A DNA stretch of 55,938 bases from the NCBI GenBank assembly GCA_019038645.1, contig JAHOYT010000004.1:1-55938 (forward strand), given 5' to 3'. The notes beneath the pieces are model-generated. The model made no database searches. It saw nothing but the letters and a program-made list of their open reading frames with translations, and was not told the origin of the DNA. The DNA comes from Bacteroidales bacterium (GTDB lineage Bacteria; Bacteroidota; Bacteroidia; Bacteroidales; UBA12077). The position numbers were made by a program, and so were the translations under genes. Shown here piece by piece: positions 1 to 8,567 of this stretch. How positions within the stretch are numbered: position 1 is the first letter of the stretch; every line of letters begins with the position of its first letter.

Positions 1-61
1 TAATTCTTGTTTTTTCATAAATAAGTCGATTTTGTGTCAACTTATTTCAGGACGGAACATT

Positions 62-96
62 TTAATAAAAAAAGCGCAACCTATTGGCTGCGCTTT
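62..96 (-). terminator. Intrinsic terminator of the M3 peptidase gene
   Basis: An 8-bp perfect stem (AAAGCGCA at 71-78, TGCGCTTT at 89-96) lies just past the stop codon of the minus-strand peptidase gene. Read on the minus strand, it is followed by a T-rich run (the A-run at 67-73). This is a standard rho-independent terminator. Bases 1-61 beyond it show nothing recognisable. Confidence 0.8.
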
Positions 97-118
97 AATC
101 TTATAATTGTTCGAAATA

Positions 119-2227
119 TTATTTTAATCCTCTTTTTTCAAGTAATGCATCAATAGTCGGTTCTGATCCTCTAAACTTAAAATATTGCACCATTCCATCG
201 CCCATACCATTTTCAGCTAAGCAATATTTTCTGAATTTTGCCGCTAATTCCTGATCAAATAAATCACCTGATTCTTTGAATGCATTAAATGCATCAGAAT
301 CTAATACTTCAGCCCATAAATATACATAATAACCAGCTGAGTATCCTCCGGCAAAAATATGAGAGAAATAAGTACTACGATATCTAGGGATAATCTCATC
401 AATTAACCCAATATTGTTCATAGCATCTGCTTCAAATTTATTTACATCAATATTTTTAGTATTTTTAATTGTATGCCAGTCTAAGTCTAATAATGAAGCT
501 GCAACATATTCAACTGTAACAAATCCCTGATTAAAATGACCGCTCTTTTGAATTTTCTCAATTAACTCATCGGGAATTGATTCACCGGTTTCATAATGTT
601 TAGCATAAGCTTTTAAAACCTCTGGCTCACCAGCCCAGTTTTCCATTATTTGTGACGGAAGTTCAACGTAATCTCTTGGAACATCACGCGAAGTTCTTCT
701 ATAATGACCATCAGCAAAGAAATTATGCAGTGCATGTCCGAACTCATGAAAGAAAGTAGTTGTTTCATCCCATGTAAGTAACGCTGGTTTATCACCTGTA
801 GGGCGTGTAAAGTTAGTAACAATATATACTACGGGATAAATCTTTTCTCCATCTTTGTAAGAACCTGCTCGCATTGCGCCACACCATGCTCCTCCTCTTT
901 TACCAGGACGTGGGTAACTATCAATTAAAAGTATAGCTAAATGAGATCCGTCTGCTTCTTTTACTTCATATGCTTTGACCTCTTCATGATAAACAGGAAT
1001 ATCCGTTCTCTCTTCAAACTGTAATCCATAAAGTTGATTCGAAACATAAAAGATTCCTTCACGAACATTGTCTAATGAAAAGTAAGGTTTTAATTCTTCC
1101 TCGTCTAAATCAAATTTTTGCTTACGCAATTTCTCTGAATAATACCACCAATCCCATGATTGCAATTTAAAAGAACCTCCTTCTGCATCAATCATTTGTT
1201 GCATCTCGTCACGTTCTTTCTTTGCAACTTCAATTGCAGGATCCCAAACTTGTTGTAAAAAGTCATAAACATTTTCAGGAGTTTTAGCCATATAATCATC
1301 AATCACATATTCAGCATAATTACCATATCCAAGAAGTTTTGCCCTTTTATCTTTTAGCATAACTATATCCGCTATTACAGCTTTATTGTCATGATCATTA
1401 TTATTATCTCCTCTGTGAAAATATGCCTTGTATATTTCTTCACGAAGTTCTCTTTTTGGCGAATAAGTAAGAAATGGAATCCAGCTAGGTTTTTGTAAGG
1501 TAAATACCCATTTGCCTTCCATTTCGTTTTGTTTAGCCGCTTCAGTAGCACCAGAAATTACACCATCGGGCAAACCAATAAGGTCCTCTTCATTTTCTAT
1601 TACGAGTTTAAAATCATTATTTTCAGCTAGCAAATTTTCCCCGAATTGTAACCGCAGCATAGAAAGTTTTTCATTTATTTTCTTAAGCTCTTCTCTCTGT
1701 TCTTCTGGTAAAGCAGCTCCATTTCTTTCAAAATCGCGATAATATTTTTCAACAACACGCATTTGCTCAACATCCAGATTCAGGCTTTCACGCTTATCGT
1801 AAACTGTTTTTATACGTTGAAACAAATCCTGATTTAAACCAATCTCATTTCTATAAGCTGACATAAGAGGGTTTAACTCCCTTGCAATTTTTTGTAATGC
1901 AGGATTTGTGTTAGCACTATTTAAGGAATAAAATACTCCGACTCTTCGCAAAATTTCTTCTCCCTTATCGAAAGGCACAATTGTGTTTTCAAAATCAGGT
2001 TCATCAACATTTGCAATTATAGCGTCAATTTTAGCTTTTGAAGCTTCAATTCCTGCCTTAAATGCAGGCACAAAATGAGTTGTATCAATTTTATCAAATG
2101 GAGGAACCTGAAAAGGCGTATCAAACTCAGCTAGAAATGGATTTTCAGAGCCAGCTTTCTCTCCTTCCTGAGTACAACTAAAAGTTACCATAGCAGTTAA
2201 AATTAAAAGGAATGCAAGTTTTTTCAT
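119..2227 (-). CDS. M3 family metallopeptidase lipoprotein (oligopeptidase / peptidyl-dipeptidase Dcp type)
   Basis: Zinc endopeptidase of the thimet oligopeptidase/Dcp family that degrades short peptides. The 702 residues match the usual length of Dcp. The zinc-binding helix HEFGH sits near residue 491, with the downstream Glu of the family (LPSQIMENWAGE) about 25 residues later. The N-terminus is a lipoprotein signal: Lys-Lys, a hydrophobic stretch and a TFSC lipobox with Cys18, so the enzyme should be lipid-anchored and exported, unlike the cytosolic E. coli Dcp. It has its own terminator downstream. The upstream 140 bases hold a near-consensus -7 box (TATCTTTA), and a strong hairpin terminator lies beyond that, so it is probably transcribed alone. 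The family is certain; dipeptidase versus oligopeptidase activity cannot be told from sequence. Confidence 0.93.
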   Translation of the reverse strand: MKKLAFLLILTAMVTFSCTQEGEKAGSENPFLAEFDTPFQVPPFDKIDTTHFVPAFKAGIEASKAKIDAIIANVDEPDFENTIVPFDKGEEILRRVGVFYSLNSANTNPALQKIARELNPLMSAYRNEIGLNQDLFQRIKTVYDKRESLNLDVEQMRVVEKYYRDFERNGAALPEEQREELKKINEKLSMLRLQFGENLLAENNDFKLVIENEEDLIGLPDGVISGATEAAKQNEMEGKWVFTLQKPSWIPFLTYSPKRELREEIYKAYFHRGDNNNDHDNKAVIADIVMLKDKRAKLLGYGNYAEYVIDDYMAKTPENVYDFLQQVWDPAIEVAKKERDEMQQMIDAEGGSFKLQSWDWWYYSEKLRKQKFDLDEEELKPYFSLDNVREGIFYVSNQLYGLQFEERTDIPVYHEEVKAYEVKEADGSHLAILLIDSYPRPGKRGGAWCGAMRAGSYKDGEKIYPVVYIVTNFTRPTGDKPALLTWDETTTFFHEFGHALHNFFADGHYRRTSRDVPRDYVELPSQIMENWAGEPEVLKAYAKHYETGESIPDELIEKIQKSGHFNQGFVTVEYVAASLLDLDWHTIKNTKNIDVNKFEADAMNNIGLIDEIIPRYRSTYFSHIFAGGYSAGYYVYLWAEVLDSDAFNAFKESGDLFDQELAAKFRKYCLAENGMGDGMVQYFKFRGSEPTIDALLEKRGLK

Positions 2228-2370
2228 AAGTATAATTTTATGGTTAGAATTTTAAAAAAAATTTAAAGATAATAAATTGGTTAATAAGTATAAAATCTTA
2301 TTAAACCGTTTGTGACAACAACCATTTTTAGATAGCAACTGTTGTAAATGGTTTAACCTAAAATTAGATA

Positions 2371-2400
2371 AAAAAAAACATCCCGGGCCCCCCCGGGATG
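2371..2400 (-). terminator. GC-rich intrinsic terminator with C-rich loop
   Basis: CATCCCGGG (2379-2387) and CCCGGGATG (2392-2400) form a perfect 9-bp stem around a 4-base loop (CCCC on the plus strand). On the minus strand the stem is followed by eight T (A-run 2371-2378). It is by far the most GC-rich spot in this AT-rich neighbourhood. Confidence 0.85.
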
Positions 2401-2463
2401 CTAACACTCTAATTTATTAACCTTGCTATTATGATGAAGTGAAATAATAGCCATTCTAATTCA
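2371..2463 (-). ncRNA. Candidate ~90-nt small RNA or leader transcript
   Basis: A TAnnTTTG box (TATATTTG, minus strand, 2474-2467) would start a transcript near 2463, and the GC-rich terminator ends it near 2371. Inside is ATG at 2454 followed by 16 sense codons (MAIISLHHNSKVNKLEC) and a stop at 2401, directly abutting the terminator stem. That arrangement fits either an attenuator leader peptide for the downstream peptidase gene or an independent small RNA. The His-His and Ile-Ile pairs are suggestive but weak, and no antiterminator arm is evident. The -33 element is poor (ATTG 16 bases upstream). No known RNA family was identified. Confidence 0.4.
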
Positions 2464-2466
2464 ATA

Positions 2467-2474
2467 CAAATATA
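2467..2474 (-). promoter_or_regulatory. Bacteroidota -7 box (TATATTTG)
   Basis: Exact match to TAnnTTTG on the minus strand, about 12 bases before the ATG of the 17-codon reading frame. The -33 element is weak. Confidence 0.45.
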
Positions 2475-2639
2475 TGACTTAATTTAATATCAATGGTTTA
2501 AAAAATGTTAAAAAAATAGATTGTTTTATAGTTGAAATAAATATATTTTCACAATTTGTTATGCAATCGCTTCTATATCTATACTTTGTGTAGAGTAAGT
2601 TTTTAATTACTTTTTTTATTTTTTTATTTTTTTCGTAAT

Positions 2640-3095
2640 TTAATATCCAATTACCCATAAAACCCGTTGTTCTTCTATACAACGTTCAGTAATTTCAATT
2701 AAACCCCGGTTTACCTCTATCAATTTATTTAAATAAAACTTCCATTTACTTTCCCAATCTTTATCCTCACGTGTTAGTTCATCAATAAATTCCTGACCAA
2801 GAAACACCTGCTCCAGATGCTTATGAAATTTTTCCGGGCTATCTGTATTCTCAAAAAGTTCCAGTTTACTTTGTAGTTCATTTCTTAACGGAACAATTTT
2901 TCTGGCATTATATTTAGTGGCTCCAAAAAATTCATATAGCTTATTTGCATTCTCGAAACAATTAGCAAATAAATTAAAGACCTCACTCTGAACGAATTTC
3001 GATTCAGAATCTCCTTTTATATAGTTTTCATTATCACCTGTTGTATTTAATTCAACAAGGTTTAAATATTCTGAGCTAAATAATTCGATTCTCAT
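2640..3095 (-). CDS. Conserved hypothetical protein, 151 aa
   Basis: Not recognised. The protein is soluble and rich in charged and aromatic residues, with no signal peptide, membrane segment or Cys motif. The second half looks alpha-helical (helices near 55-75, 85-100 and 115-140). It begins with a clean ATG and shares a 138-base AT-rich divergent region with the DUF554 gene. A 67-codon reading frame overlapping its 3' end is low-complexity and unlikely to be real. Confidence 0.6.
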   Translation of the reverse strand: MRIELFSSEYLNLVELNTTGDNENYIKGDSESKFVQSEVFNLFANCFENANKLYEFFGATKYNARKIVPLRNELQSKLELFENTDSPEKFHKHLEQVFLGQEFIDELTREDKDWESKWKFYLNKLIEVNRGLIEITERCIEEQRVLWVIGY

Positions 3096-3233
3096 ATCAA
3101 AAGATATATGGTTTCTTAGTAAAATAATGTTCTCTAAAAGTATTAATTATCATGAAAACAACAAAATTTTATTTATCTAATTATTGAGTTATTACCTTAT
3201 CAACTATTATCTTTATGAAATAAAATATAAAAA

Positions 3234-3911
3234 ATGACCGGAACAATAATAAATGCTGCTGCAATTTTAATCGGAAGTTTAATTGGAATTGCACTAAACA
3301 AGAAACTTCCGGAACGATTTATTAAAATTGTTTTTCATGCGATTGGCCTGTTTACACTTTTTATAGGCTTTTATATGGCCATGAAAACTAACAATTTATT
3401 TTTAATGGTAATAAGCATTGTTACAGGAGGAATTATAGGAGAATGGATTAATATTGATAAATATGTTAACCTGTTTGGAGATAAAATGAAATCTAAATTA
3501 AAGTCGAAAAATTCCAGGTTTTCAGAAGGGCTTGTAACTGCTTTTTTGCTTTTTTGTATGGGTTCTGTAACAATTTTAGGGGCCATTGAAGAAGGATTAG
3601 GAGGAGAACCTAACTTACTTCTCGCTAAATCTGTTTTAGATGGTGTTTCGTCAATTGCACTGGCGGCTGCGTTAGGTTATGGTGTAGCTTTTTCAATTAT
3701 TCCTTTGTTTATATATCAGGGCGGACTAACTTTATTTGCATCTCACTTTGGTGATTTTTTTGCTGAAAGTATTATTAATGAACTTACCGCTGTTGGTGGT
3801 TTAATGCTAATTGGGCTTGGTTTAAATATATTGGAAATTAAAAAGATTAAAATACTGAATATGCTCCCGGGCTTAATTGTTATCGTCATTTTAATTTATT
3901 TTTTTGGCTAA
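3234..3911 (+). CDS. DUF554 family integral membrane protein
   Basis: 225 residues with about seven hydrophobic segments. The family hallmarks are visible: N-terminal TGTIINAAAILIGSLIG, the GGIIGEW segment near residue 63, and the glycine-rich middle GSVTILGAIEEGLGG near residue 110 followed by LLAKSVLDGVSS. The DUF554 family (YdfK/YqgA-like) has no settled function and is presumed to be a transporter or channel. The gene ends 5 bases before the amino-sugar kinase gene and probably shares its transcript, so a role in uptake or sensing of a recycled metabolite is possible but unproven. Confidence 0.88.
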   Translation: MTGTIINAAAILIGSLIGIALNKKLPERFIKIVFHAIGLFTLFIGFYMAMKTNNLFLMVISIVTGGIIGEWINIDKYVNLFGDKMKSKLKSKNSRFSEGLVTAFLLFCMGSVTILGAIEEGLGGEPNLLLAKSVLDGVSSIALAAALGYGVAFSIIPLFIYQGGLTLFASHFGDFFAESIINELTAVGGLMLIGLGLNILEIKKIKILNMLPGLIVIVILIYFFG

Positions 3912-3916
3912 GATAA

Positions 3917-4942
3917 ATGTTGAAAACTGAACAAAATCTGGAAATACTTTTTAAAAACTGGTTTGGAACTGAACGTGACGAAATAATTCAGTTGCCCAAT
4001 TCCGGTTCTAACAGAACATATTATCGTCTTAGTAAAGATGAAAAATCTGCTATTGGTGTTTTTAATAAAAATTTAAAAGAAAACATTGCATTTATTGACT
4101 TTACACTTCAGTTTAAAAAGTTCAGGATTAATGTGCCGGAAATATATTCTGAAAATATTAAAGAGGATGTTTATTTAATATCTGATCTGGGGGATAATCA
4201 GCTTTTTAAATGGCTGGAATCTGCAAGATTTGATTCTGATTTTACAGATAAGTTTACAGATATATATAAAAAAGTAATCCGTGAGTTAGTACGAATGCAA
4301 GTTATTGCCGGACGTAATTTTGATTATTCAAAATGTTATCCTTATTCTGAATTCGACGAACGTGCAATAAAATTTGATCTGAATTATTTTAAAACAAATT
4401 ATGCCGATGCTTTAAAATTAGAATATAATCAAAACAAATTAAATTCGGATTTTGACCTTTTTGCTGAATTCCTGTTAATGGCAGATAATAATTACTTTAT
4501 GTTTCGTGATTTTCAATCACGGAATATAATGCTTGTAAATGGCGATCCGTTTTTTATTGATTATCAGGGAGGACGAAAAGGAGCTTTACAATATGACTTG
4601 GTTTCATTGCTCTTTCAGGCTAAAGCCCAAATCTCAGAAGATATGAAGCTACTGCTTCTGGAACATTATTTAAATGTAGCACAATTATTTATACCTTTAA
4701 ACAGAGATGAATTTACTGAATATTTTTACGCTTTTGCTTTAATCAGAGTTTTACAAACATTGGGAGCTTACGGTTTACGTGGTTTAGTTGAGAATAAAAA
4801 TCACTTTATTGAAAGTATTCCTTTGGCAATTAGCAACTTAGTTTATTTATTAGATAAAGTAGAATTACTCAATCAGATGCCTGAACTTAAACAAATTATT
4901 ACTCAAGTTATAAATGGAGATATAAAAACAAATGAATACTAA
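3917..4942 (+). CDS. amgK: AmgK-like amino-sugar (MurNAc/GlcNAc) 1-kinase, APH fold
   Basis: Aminoglycoside-phosphotransferase-fold kinase. The catalytic-loop motif reads [10 protein letters not shown] (near residue 197; Arg replaces the first His of HxDxxxxN), and the metal-binding motif is [19 protein letters not shown]. AmgK phosphorylates the anomeric carbon of N-acetylmuramate or N-acetylglucosamine, and MurU then makes the UDP sugar. At 341 residues it matches AmgK length. The next gene overlaps it by 11 bases and the MurU-like gene follows, so the three are almost certainly translationally coupled. Substrate assignment rests on this context; the kinase fold alone would also fit other small-molecule kinases. 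Confidence 0.75.
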   Translation: MLKTEQNLEILFKNWFGTERDEIIQLPNSGSNRTYYRLSKDEKSAIGVFNKNLKENIAFIDFTLQFKKFRINVPEIYSENIKEDVYLISDLGDNQLFKWLESARFDSDFTDKFTDIYKKVIRELVRMQVIAGRNFDYSKCYPYSEFDERAIKFDLNYFKTNYADALKLEYNQNKLNSDFDLFAEFLLMADNNYFMFRDFQSRNIMLVNGDPFFIDYQGGRKGALQYDLVSLLFQAKAQISEDMKLLLLEHYLNVAQLFIPLNRDEFTEYFYAFALIRVLQTLGAYGLRGLVENKNHFIESIPLAISNLVYLLDKVELLNQMPELKQIITQVINGDIKTNEY

Positions 4943-5348
4943 ATTAACAGTTAGAATAAATAGCTTTTCATATAAACAAGCCCTGCCTGAAGATAATTCA
5001 GGTAATGGCGGAGGTTTTATTTTTGATTGCAGAGCAGTACATAATCCGGGAAGGTATGAAGAATTCAGGAAACTCACGGGCATGGATAAAGAAGTTATTC
5101 TGTTTTTTGAAAATGAACCGGAAATGTCTGAATTCTTAAACCCTGTTTATACAATTGTAGATCAATCTGTAAAAAATTACATTGAACGTGATTTCACTAA
5201 TTTAATGATAAGCTTTGGTTGTACCGGAGGTCAGCATCGTTCGGTATATTGCGCTGAAATGCTTGCTAAAAAACTAAAGAATAATTATGATATCAATATT
5301 ATAATTGAACATATTGAGCAGGGAAAATTAAAAAAGGATCTTTCATGA
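4932..5348 (+). CDS. Free-standing RapZ C-terminal domain protein
   Basis: 138 residues matching only the C-terminal half of E. coli RapZ. The signature [11 protein letters not shown] is near residue 96, with [21 protein letters not shown] upstream. The N-terminal P-loop kinase-like domain of full RapZ is absent. In E. coli the C-terminal domain binds glucosamine-6-phosphate and controls GlmS through small RNAs. Here the gene overlaps the AmgK-like gene by 11 bases and the MurU-like gene by 4, so it very probably acts in the same pathway, either as an amino-sugar-phosphate sensor or as a small hydrolase/isomerase-like partner. The domain call is firm; the role is inferred. Confidence 0.85.
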   Translation: MNTKLTVRINSFSYKQALPEDNSGNGGGFIFDCRAVHNPGRYEEFRKLTGMDKEVILFFENEPEMSEFLNPVYTIVDQSVKNYIERDFTNLMISFGCTGGQHRSVYCAEMLAKKLKNNYDINIIIEHIEQGKLKKDLS

Positions 5349-6067
5349 AAGCAATGATTTTTGCTGCCGGAAAAGGTACAAGATTAAAACCATTAACTGA
5401 TACTACACCTAAAGCATTGGTTCCCGTAAACGGAACACCTTTGATTGAATTAGTTATACGAAAATTAATTACCATAGGAATAAAAGAAATAATTATAAAC
5501 GTTCATTTTCTGGCTAATCAAATCATAGATTTTTTAAACTCCAATAACAATTTTGGAATTCGAATAGAAATTTCAGACGAAACAGATGAATTGCTAGATA
5601 CAGGAGGTGGTTTGAAAAAAGCCTCCTGGTTTTTTGATGATAATGATCCTTTTATTCTACATAATGTTGATGTGATAAGTGATATTGATCTGATGGAAAT
5701 GGTTAACTTCCACAATAAAAATAATGCACTTGCAACTTTAGCTGTAAGAAAAAGAAAATCCAGTAGATATTTCCTGTTTAATAGGAAACAAGAATTATGC
5801 GGATGGGAAAATACAAAAGACAAAAAAAGAATAATATCAAGATCTGCAAAAGATTATAGTGCCTTTGCATTTAGTGGAATTCATATAATTAATCCGGAAA
5901 TATTTAAAAACATATACGAAAATGGTAAATTCTCAATAATTTCAACTTATTTTGAGCTTTCTAAAAGTAACCTGATTTCTGCTTATCAACATGATATGGA
6001 TTATTGGTTTGATGTAGGTAGTCCTGAAAAATTAAAGATTGTCGAGAAATATATTAATTCAATTTAA
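5345..6067 (+). CDS. murU: MurU-like sugar-1-phosphate nucleotidyltransferase
   Basis: NTP-transferase fold of 240 residues. The N-terminal signature [22 protein letters not shown] binds the nucleotide and magnesium; [11 protein letters not shown] (near residue 83), NVDVISDID (near 108) and [10 protein letters not shown] at the C-terminus complete the family pattern. MurU converts MurNAc-1-phosphate to UDP-MurNAc and so lets recycled wall sugar bypass early peptidoglycan synthesis. The gene overlaps the RapZ-domain gene by four bases and is the last of the coupled set. A glucose- or mannose-1-phosphate nucleotidyltransferase is the alternative; the AmgK-like neighbour favours MurU. Confidence 0.78.
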   Translation: MKAMIFAAGKGTRLKPLTDTTPKALVPVNGTPLIELVIRKLITIGIKEIIINVHFLANQIIDFLNSNNNFGIRIEISDETDELLDTGGGLKKASWFFDDNDPFILHNVDVISDIDLMEMVNFHNKNNALATLAVRKRKSSRYFLFNRKQELCGWENTKDKKRIISRSAKDYSAFAFSGIHIINPEIFKNIYENGKFSIISTYFELSKSNLISAYQHDMDYWFDVGSPEKLKIVEKYINSI

Positions 6068-6186
6068 ATTGAAATATTAATATTTTTTATCAATTTAAAA
6101 CTATTATAAGAATTATTCGTAATGTTAATTTATAAAAGAAAATTACTGCATATATAAATAATTTAATAACATAAAAACCTAATTGC

Positions 6187-7539
6187 ATGAATTATAATGA
6201 TGACCATCGTAGTGATAAAATTAAAGACCCATTTGATAGAATAAGACACCCATTTAAACGATTTTTACATATAGAATCTTCCGGAGGGATATTGTTAATT
6301 TTAGCAACAATTGTAGCACTTATAGTTGCAAACTCAGGTTTGGGTAGTATGTACGAATCTTTTTTTAAACAAGAACTAACCATTGGCATCCCTGGTTTTC
6401 AAATAACTGAATCAATTCTTCATTGGATAAATGATGGTTTAATGTCTGTTTTCTTTTTCCTTGTAGGATTAGAAATTAAACGGGAATTACTTGTAGGCGA
6501 ACTTTCATCACCCAAGAAAGCGGCTTTACCTATTATTGCAGCAGTAGGTGGGATGATTGTTCCGGCAGCAATGTTCATCTTTTTTGTTGGTGATGGTTTA
6601 GGTAAGGAAGGTTGGGGTATTCCAATGGCAACAGATATAGCATTCTCACTTGGTGTTTTAAGCTTGCTGGGAAAACGTGTTCCGTTAGCACTCAAAGTCT
6701 TTTTGGTTGCATTTGCTATTGTTGACGATATTGGTGCTATTGTTATAATTGCATTATTCTATAGCCATGAAATTCATTGGAGTATGTTGCTTATTTCATT
6801 TGGGCTGCTTGCCTTTTTATTCATAATAAATAAGGCCAATATCAGGTATATTCCTATTTATATAACTGTTGGATTTATTATTTGGTTTTTATTTCTGCAT
6901 TCGGGAATTCATGCTACAATTGCAGGAGTTTTATTTGCATTTACCATACCTTCATCGCGTAAAATTGATTTAGAAGATTTTACTGTAAGAATGAAGAGAA
7001 ATTTGAAGGACTTTGAAGATAACCCTCACACAGATGATGTTGCGCTCCAGCATACACAATTAGCTGCTATTGATAATATGCAATCTCAGATCTATAAAAT
7101 ACAAAGTCCTTTGCAAAAATTAGAACATTCTTTCCATGGCTTTGTCACTTTCTTTGTAATGCCAATATTTGCTTTTGCCAATGCTGGAGTTGTACTGCAG
7201 GGAGCCGGGCTGGCTGGTTTTAGTACATTAACTCTAAGTATAAGTTCCAGTCTTATTTTTGGGAAAATAATAGGGATATTCTTATTCGCATACTTAACCG
7301 TTAAGTTGGGCTTATCAGCTTTACCTGATAATGTTAATTGGAAACATATTCTTGGTGCGGCAATGTTGGGTGGTATTGGATTTACCATGTCATTATTTAT
7401 AAGTAATCTGGCTTACGAAAACATTGGTCTACTAAGAGGCTTAGCGGAAAATCAGGCTAAACTAGGAATTTTACTGGGATCGCTTACAGCTGCAGTATTA
7501 GGCTTCGTATACCTGAAAATCATACTTTCAAAAGAATAG
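6187..7539 (+). CDS. nhaA: Na+/H+ antiporter NhaA
   Basis: Electrogenic sodium-proton antiporter of the inner membrane, 450 residues with about twelve membrane segments. The essential aspartates are visible in MATDIAFSLG and in AIVDDIGAIV (the Asp pair that binds the ion). The N-terminal WINDGLMSVFFFLVGLEIKREL block and the C-terminal GGIGFTMSLFISNLAY block are both typical. An insert near residues 265-305 (hydrophilic, with DNPHTDD) makes it longer than E. coli NhaA, as is common in Bacteroidota. It stands alone and is followed by a strong terminator. Confidence 0.96.
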   Translation: MNYNDDHRSDKIKDPFDRIRHPFKRFLHIESSGGILLILATIVALIVANSGLGSMYESFFKQELTIGIPGFQITESILHWINDGLMSVFFFLVGLEIKRELLVGELSSPKKAALPIIAAVGGMIVPAAMFIFFVGDGLGKEGWGIPMATDIAFSLGVLSLLGKRVPLALKVFLVAFAIVDDIGAIVIIALFYSHEIHWSMLLISFGLLAFLFIINKANIRYIPIYITVGFIIWFLFLHSGIHATIAGVLFAFTIPSSRKIDLEDFTVRMKRNLKDFEDNPHTDDVALQHTQLAAIDNMQSQIYKIQSPLQKLEHSFHGFVTFFVMPIFAFANAGVVLQGAGLAGFSTLTLSISSSLIFGKIIGIFLFAYLTVKLGLSALPDNVNWKHILGAAMLGGIGFTMSLFISNLAYENIGLLRGLAENQAKLGILLGSLTAAVLGFVYLKIILSKE

Positions 7540-7566
7540 AGATATTTTCAGAAATAAATACAACTA

Positions 7567-7599
7567 ACGCCTTGAAACTATTCAAGGCGTTTATTTTTT
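7567..7599 (+). terminator. Intrinsic terminator after nhaA
   Basis: A perfect 10-bp stem (ACGCCTTGAA at 7567-7576, TTCAAGGCGT at 7581-7590) with a 4-base loop, followed by a T-rich tract, 28 bases past the nhaA stop. Confidence 0.88.
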
Positions 7600-7816
7600 C
7601 ACATTTATAGATGTTTATTAATTAATAGCAAATTCCTAAATCACCTTCGAACTATTAAATTCAAATTAAAAAATGTAAAAGATTTGTGCATATGCAATGA
7701 TAGCAGATAGCGAATATATTTTTTACATCCTTCTCCAGGTTTTAAGAAAAAATAATCTCCAATTCTTTATTTAATCCTTCATTTTCAATATCTTTATTGA
7801 AATTATTTTATATAAA

Positions 7817-8551
7817 ATGAATATGATTAGTCTTCTTCCAAATTTTAGTTTTAACATCTCCGGAGAATATATTTTAATTTTCTTCCTGTTTATTTATATT
7901 ATTTATTTACAATTACAGATTGCCAGGAAAAATAATCTTCTAAAATCTTTTTATGATAAGGTTGATAAACCAGATAGTAAATTAGAGAAAAAAGATATTA
8001 TTCGATTTTTAGAAAACATTAAGAATCCTGAATTTTCGGGAATTGTAACAAAAGATAGATTGCTTGATAAAAAAATCAGGAACTTCCTTTTCGAAAATGA
8101 TGATAATATAAAACTCTTTTTACATTATACTGCATCAGAAGATGTTGCAAATAAAATACTTAAAGAAGGATTTCATTTTGTTAATTCTTTTTACAAAACT
8201 GCAGAATATATTTATAACGATGAATTATACCTTGTTCACAGGCATCATGAACATAAGCAATTTGGGAAATATGTTATTTTAATTTGTATTTCAAAAGATA
8301 TATATACTCGCTATTCTAATGAATTAAGCAATCTTAAAGCAAAAAATATTGCTGTTGAACAAATTTTAACCGAAACTCCGCCATATGTGGATGAAAATTC
8401 AGATGAGATTTACACTTTCCCTAAACAGTTTATTAAGGGCTATTTCAATTATATGGAAGGCACAATTGTAAAAAATCCTGAATTTGATTTCAATTACATT
8501 TCTGAAGTGTTTAATGAAAATATGGACAAATTAAAACCTGATAAAAATTAG
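7817..8551 (+). CDS. Membrane-anchored protein of unknown function, possible ADP-ribosyltransferase-like core
   Basis: 244 residues with one N-terminal membrane helix (about 15-33) and a soluble remainder. No family was recognised with confidence. The segment LFLHYTASEDVANKILKEGFHF (near residues 98-118) resembles the first strand-helix of ADP-ribosyltransferase-like folds (pattern h-x-H-Y/F-T/G-x5-I-L-x-x-G-h), and IKGYFNYMEG near residue 213 could be the late part of such a fold. This is weak pattern similarity only. About 277 AT-rich bases separate it from nhaA, with a near-consensus -7 box (TATCTTTA) upstream. It converges on the flavoprotein gene. Confidence 0.7.
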   Translation: MNMISLLPNFSFNISGEYILIFFLFIYIIYLQLQIARKNNLLKSFYDKVDKPDSKLEKKDIIRFLENIKNPEFSGIVTKDRLLDKKIRNFLFENDDNIKLFLHYTASEDVANKILKEGFHFVNSFYKTAEYIYNDELYLVHRHHEHKQFGKYVILICISKDIYTRYSNELSNLKAKNIAVEQILTETPPYVDENSDEIYTFPKQFIKGYFNYMEGTIVKNPEFDFNYISEVFNENMDKLKPDKN

Positions 8552-8567
8552 AGAATCATCAACAATT

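Larger units (their letters stand above)
2228..2639. other. 412-base intergenic region holding a short terminated transcription unit
   Basis: No protein gene of normal size is visible. The region holds a Bacteroidota-type promoter box, a 17-codon reading frame and a GC-rich hairpin terminator, all on the minus strand (listed separately). The remainder is AT-rich with runs of A and T. Confidence 0.6.

Noticed and set aside
2388-2394. Run of seven C as a possible assembly error
   Set aside because: The run forms the loop and part of one arm of a perfect 9-bp stem on the correct side of an eight-T tract, so it reads as a genuine terminator.
2479-2682. 67-residue minus-strand reading frame
   Set aside because: It overlaps the end of the 151-residue gene, is rich in Lys, Ile and Tyr as expected from AT-rich filler, and has no recognisable pattern.
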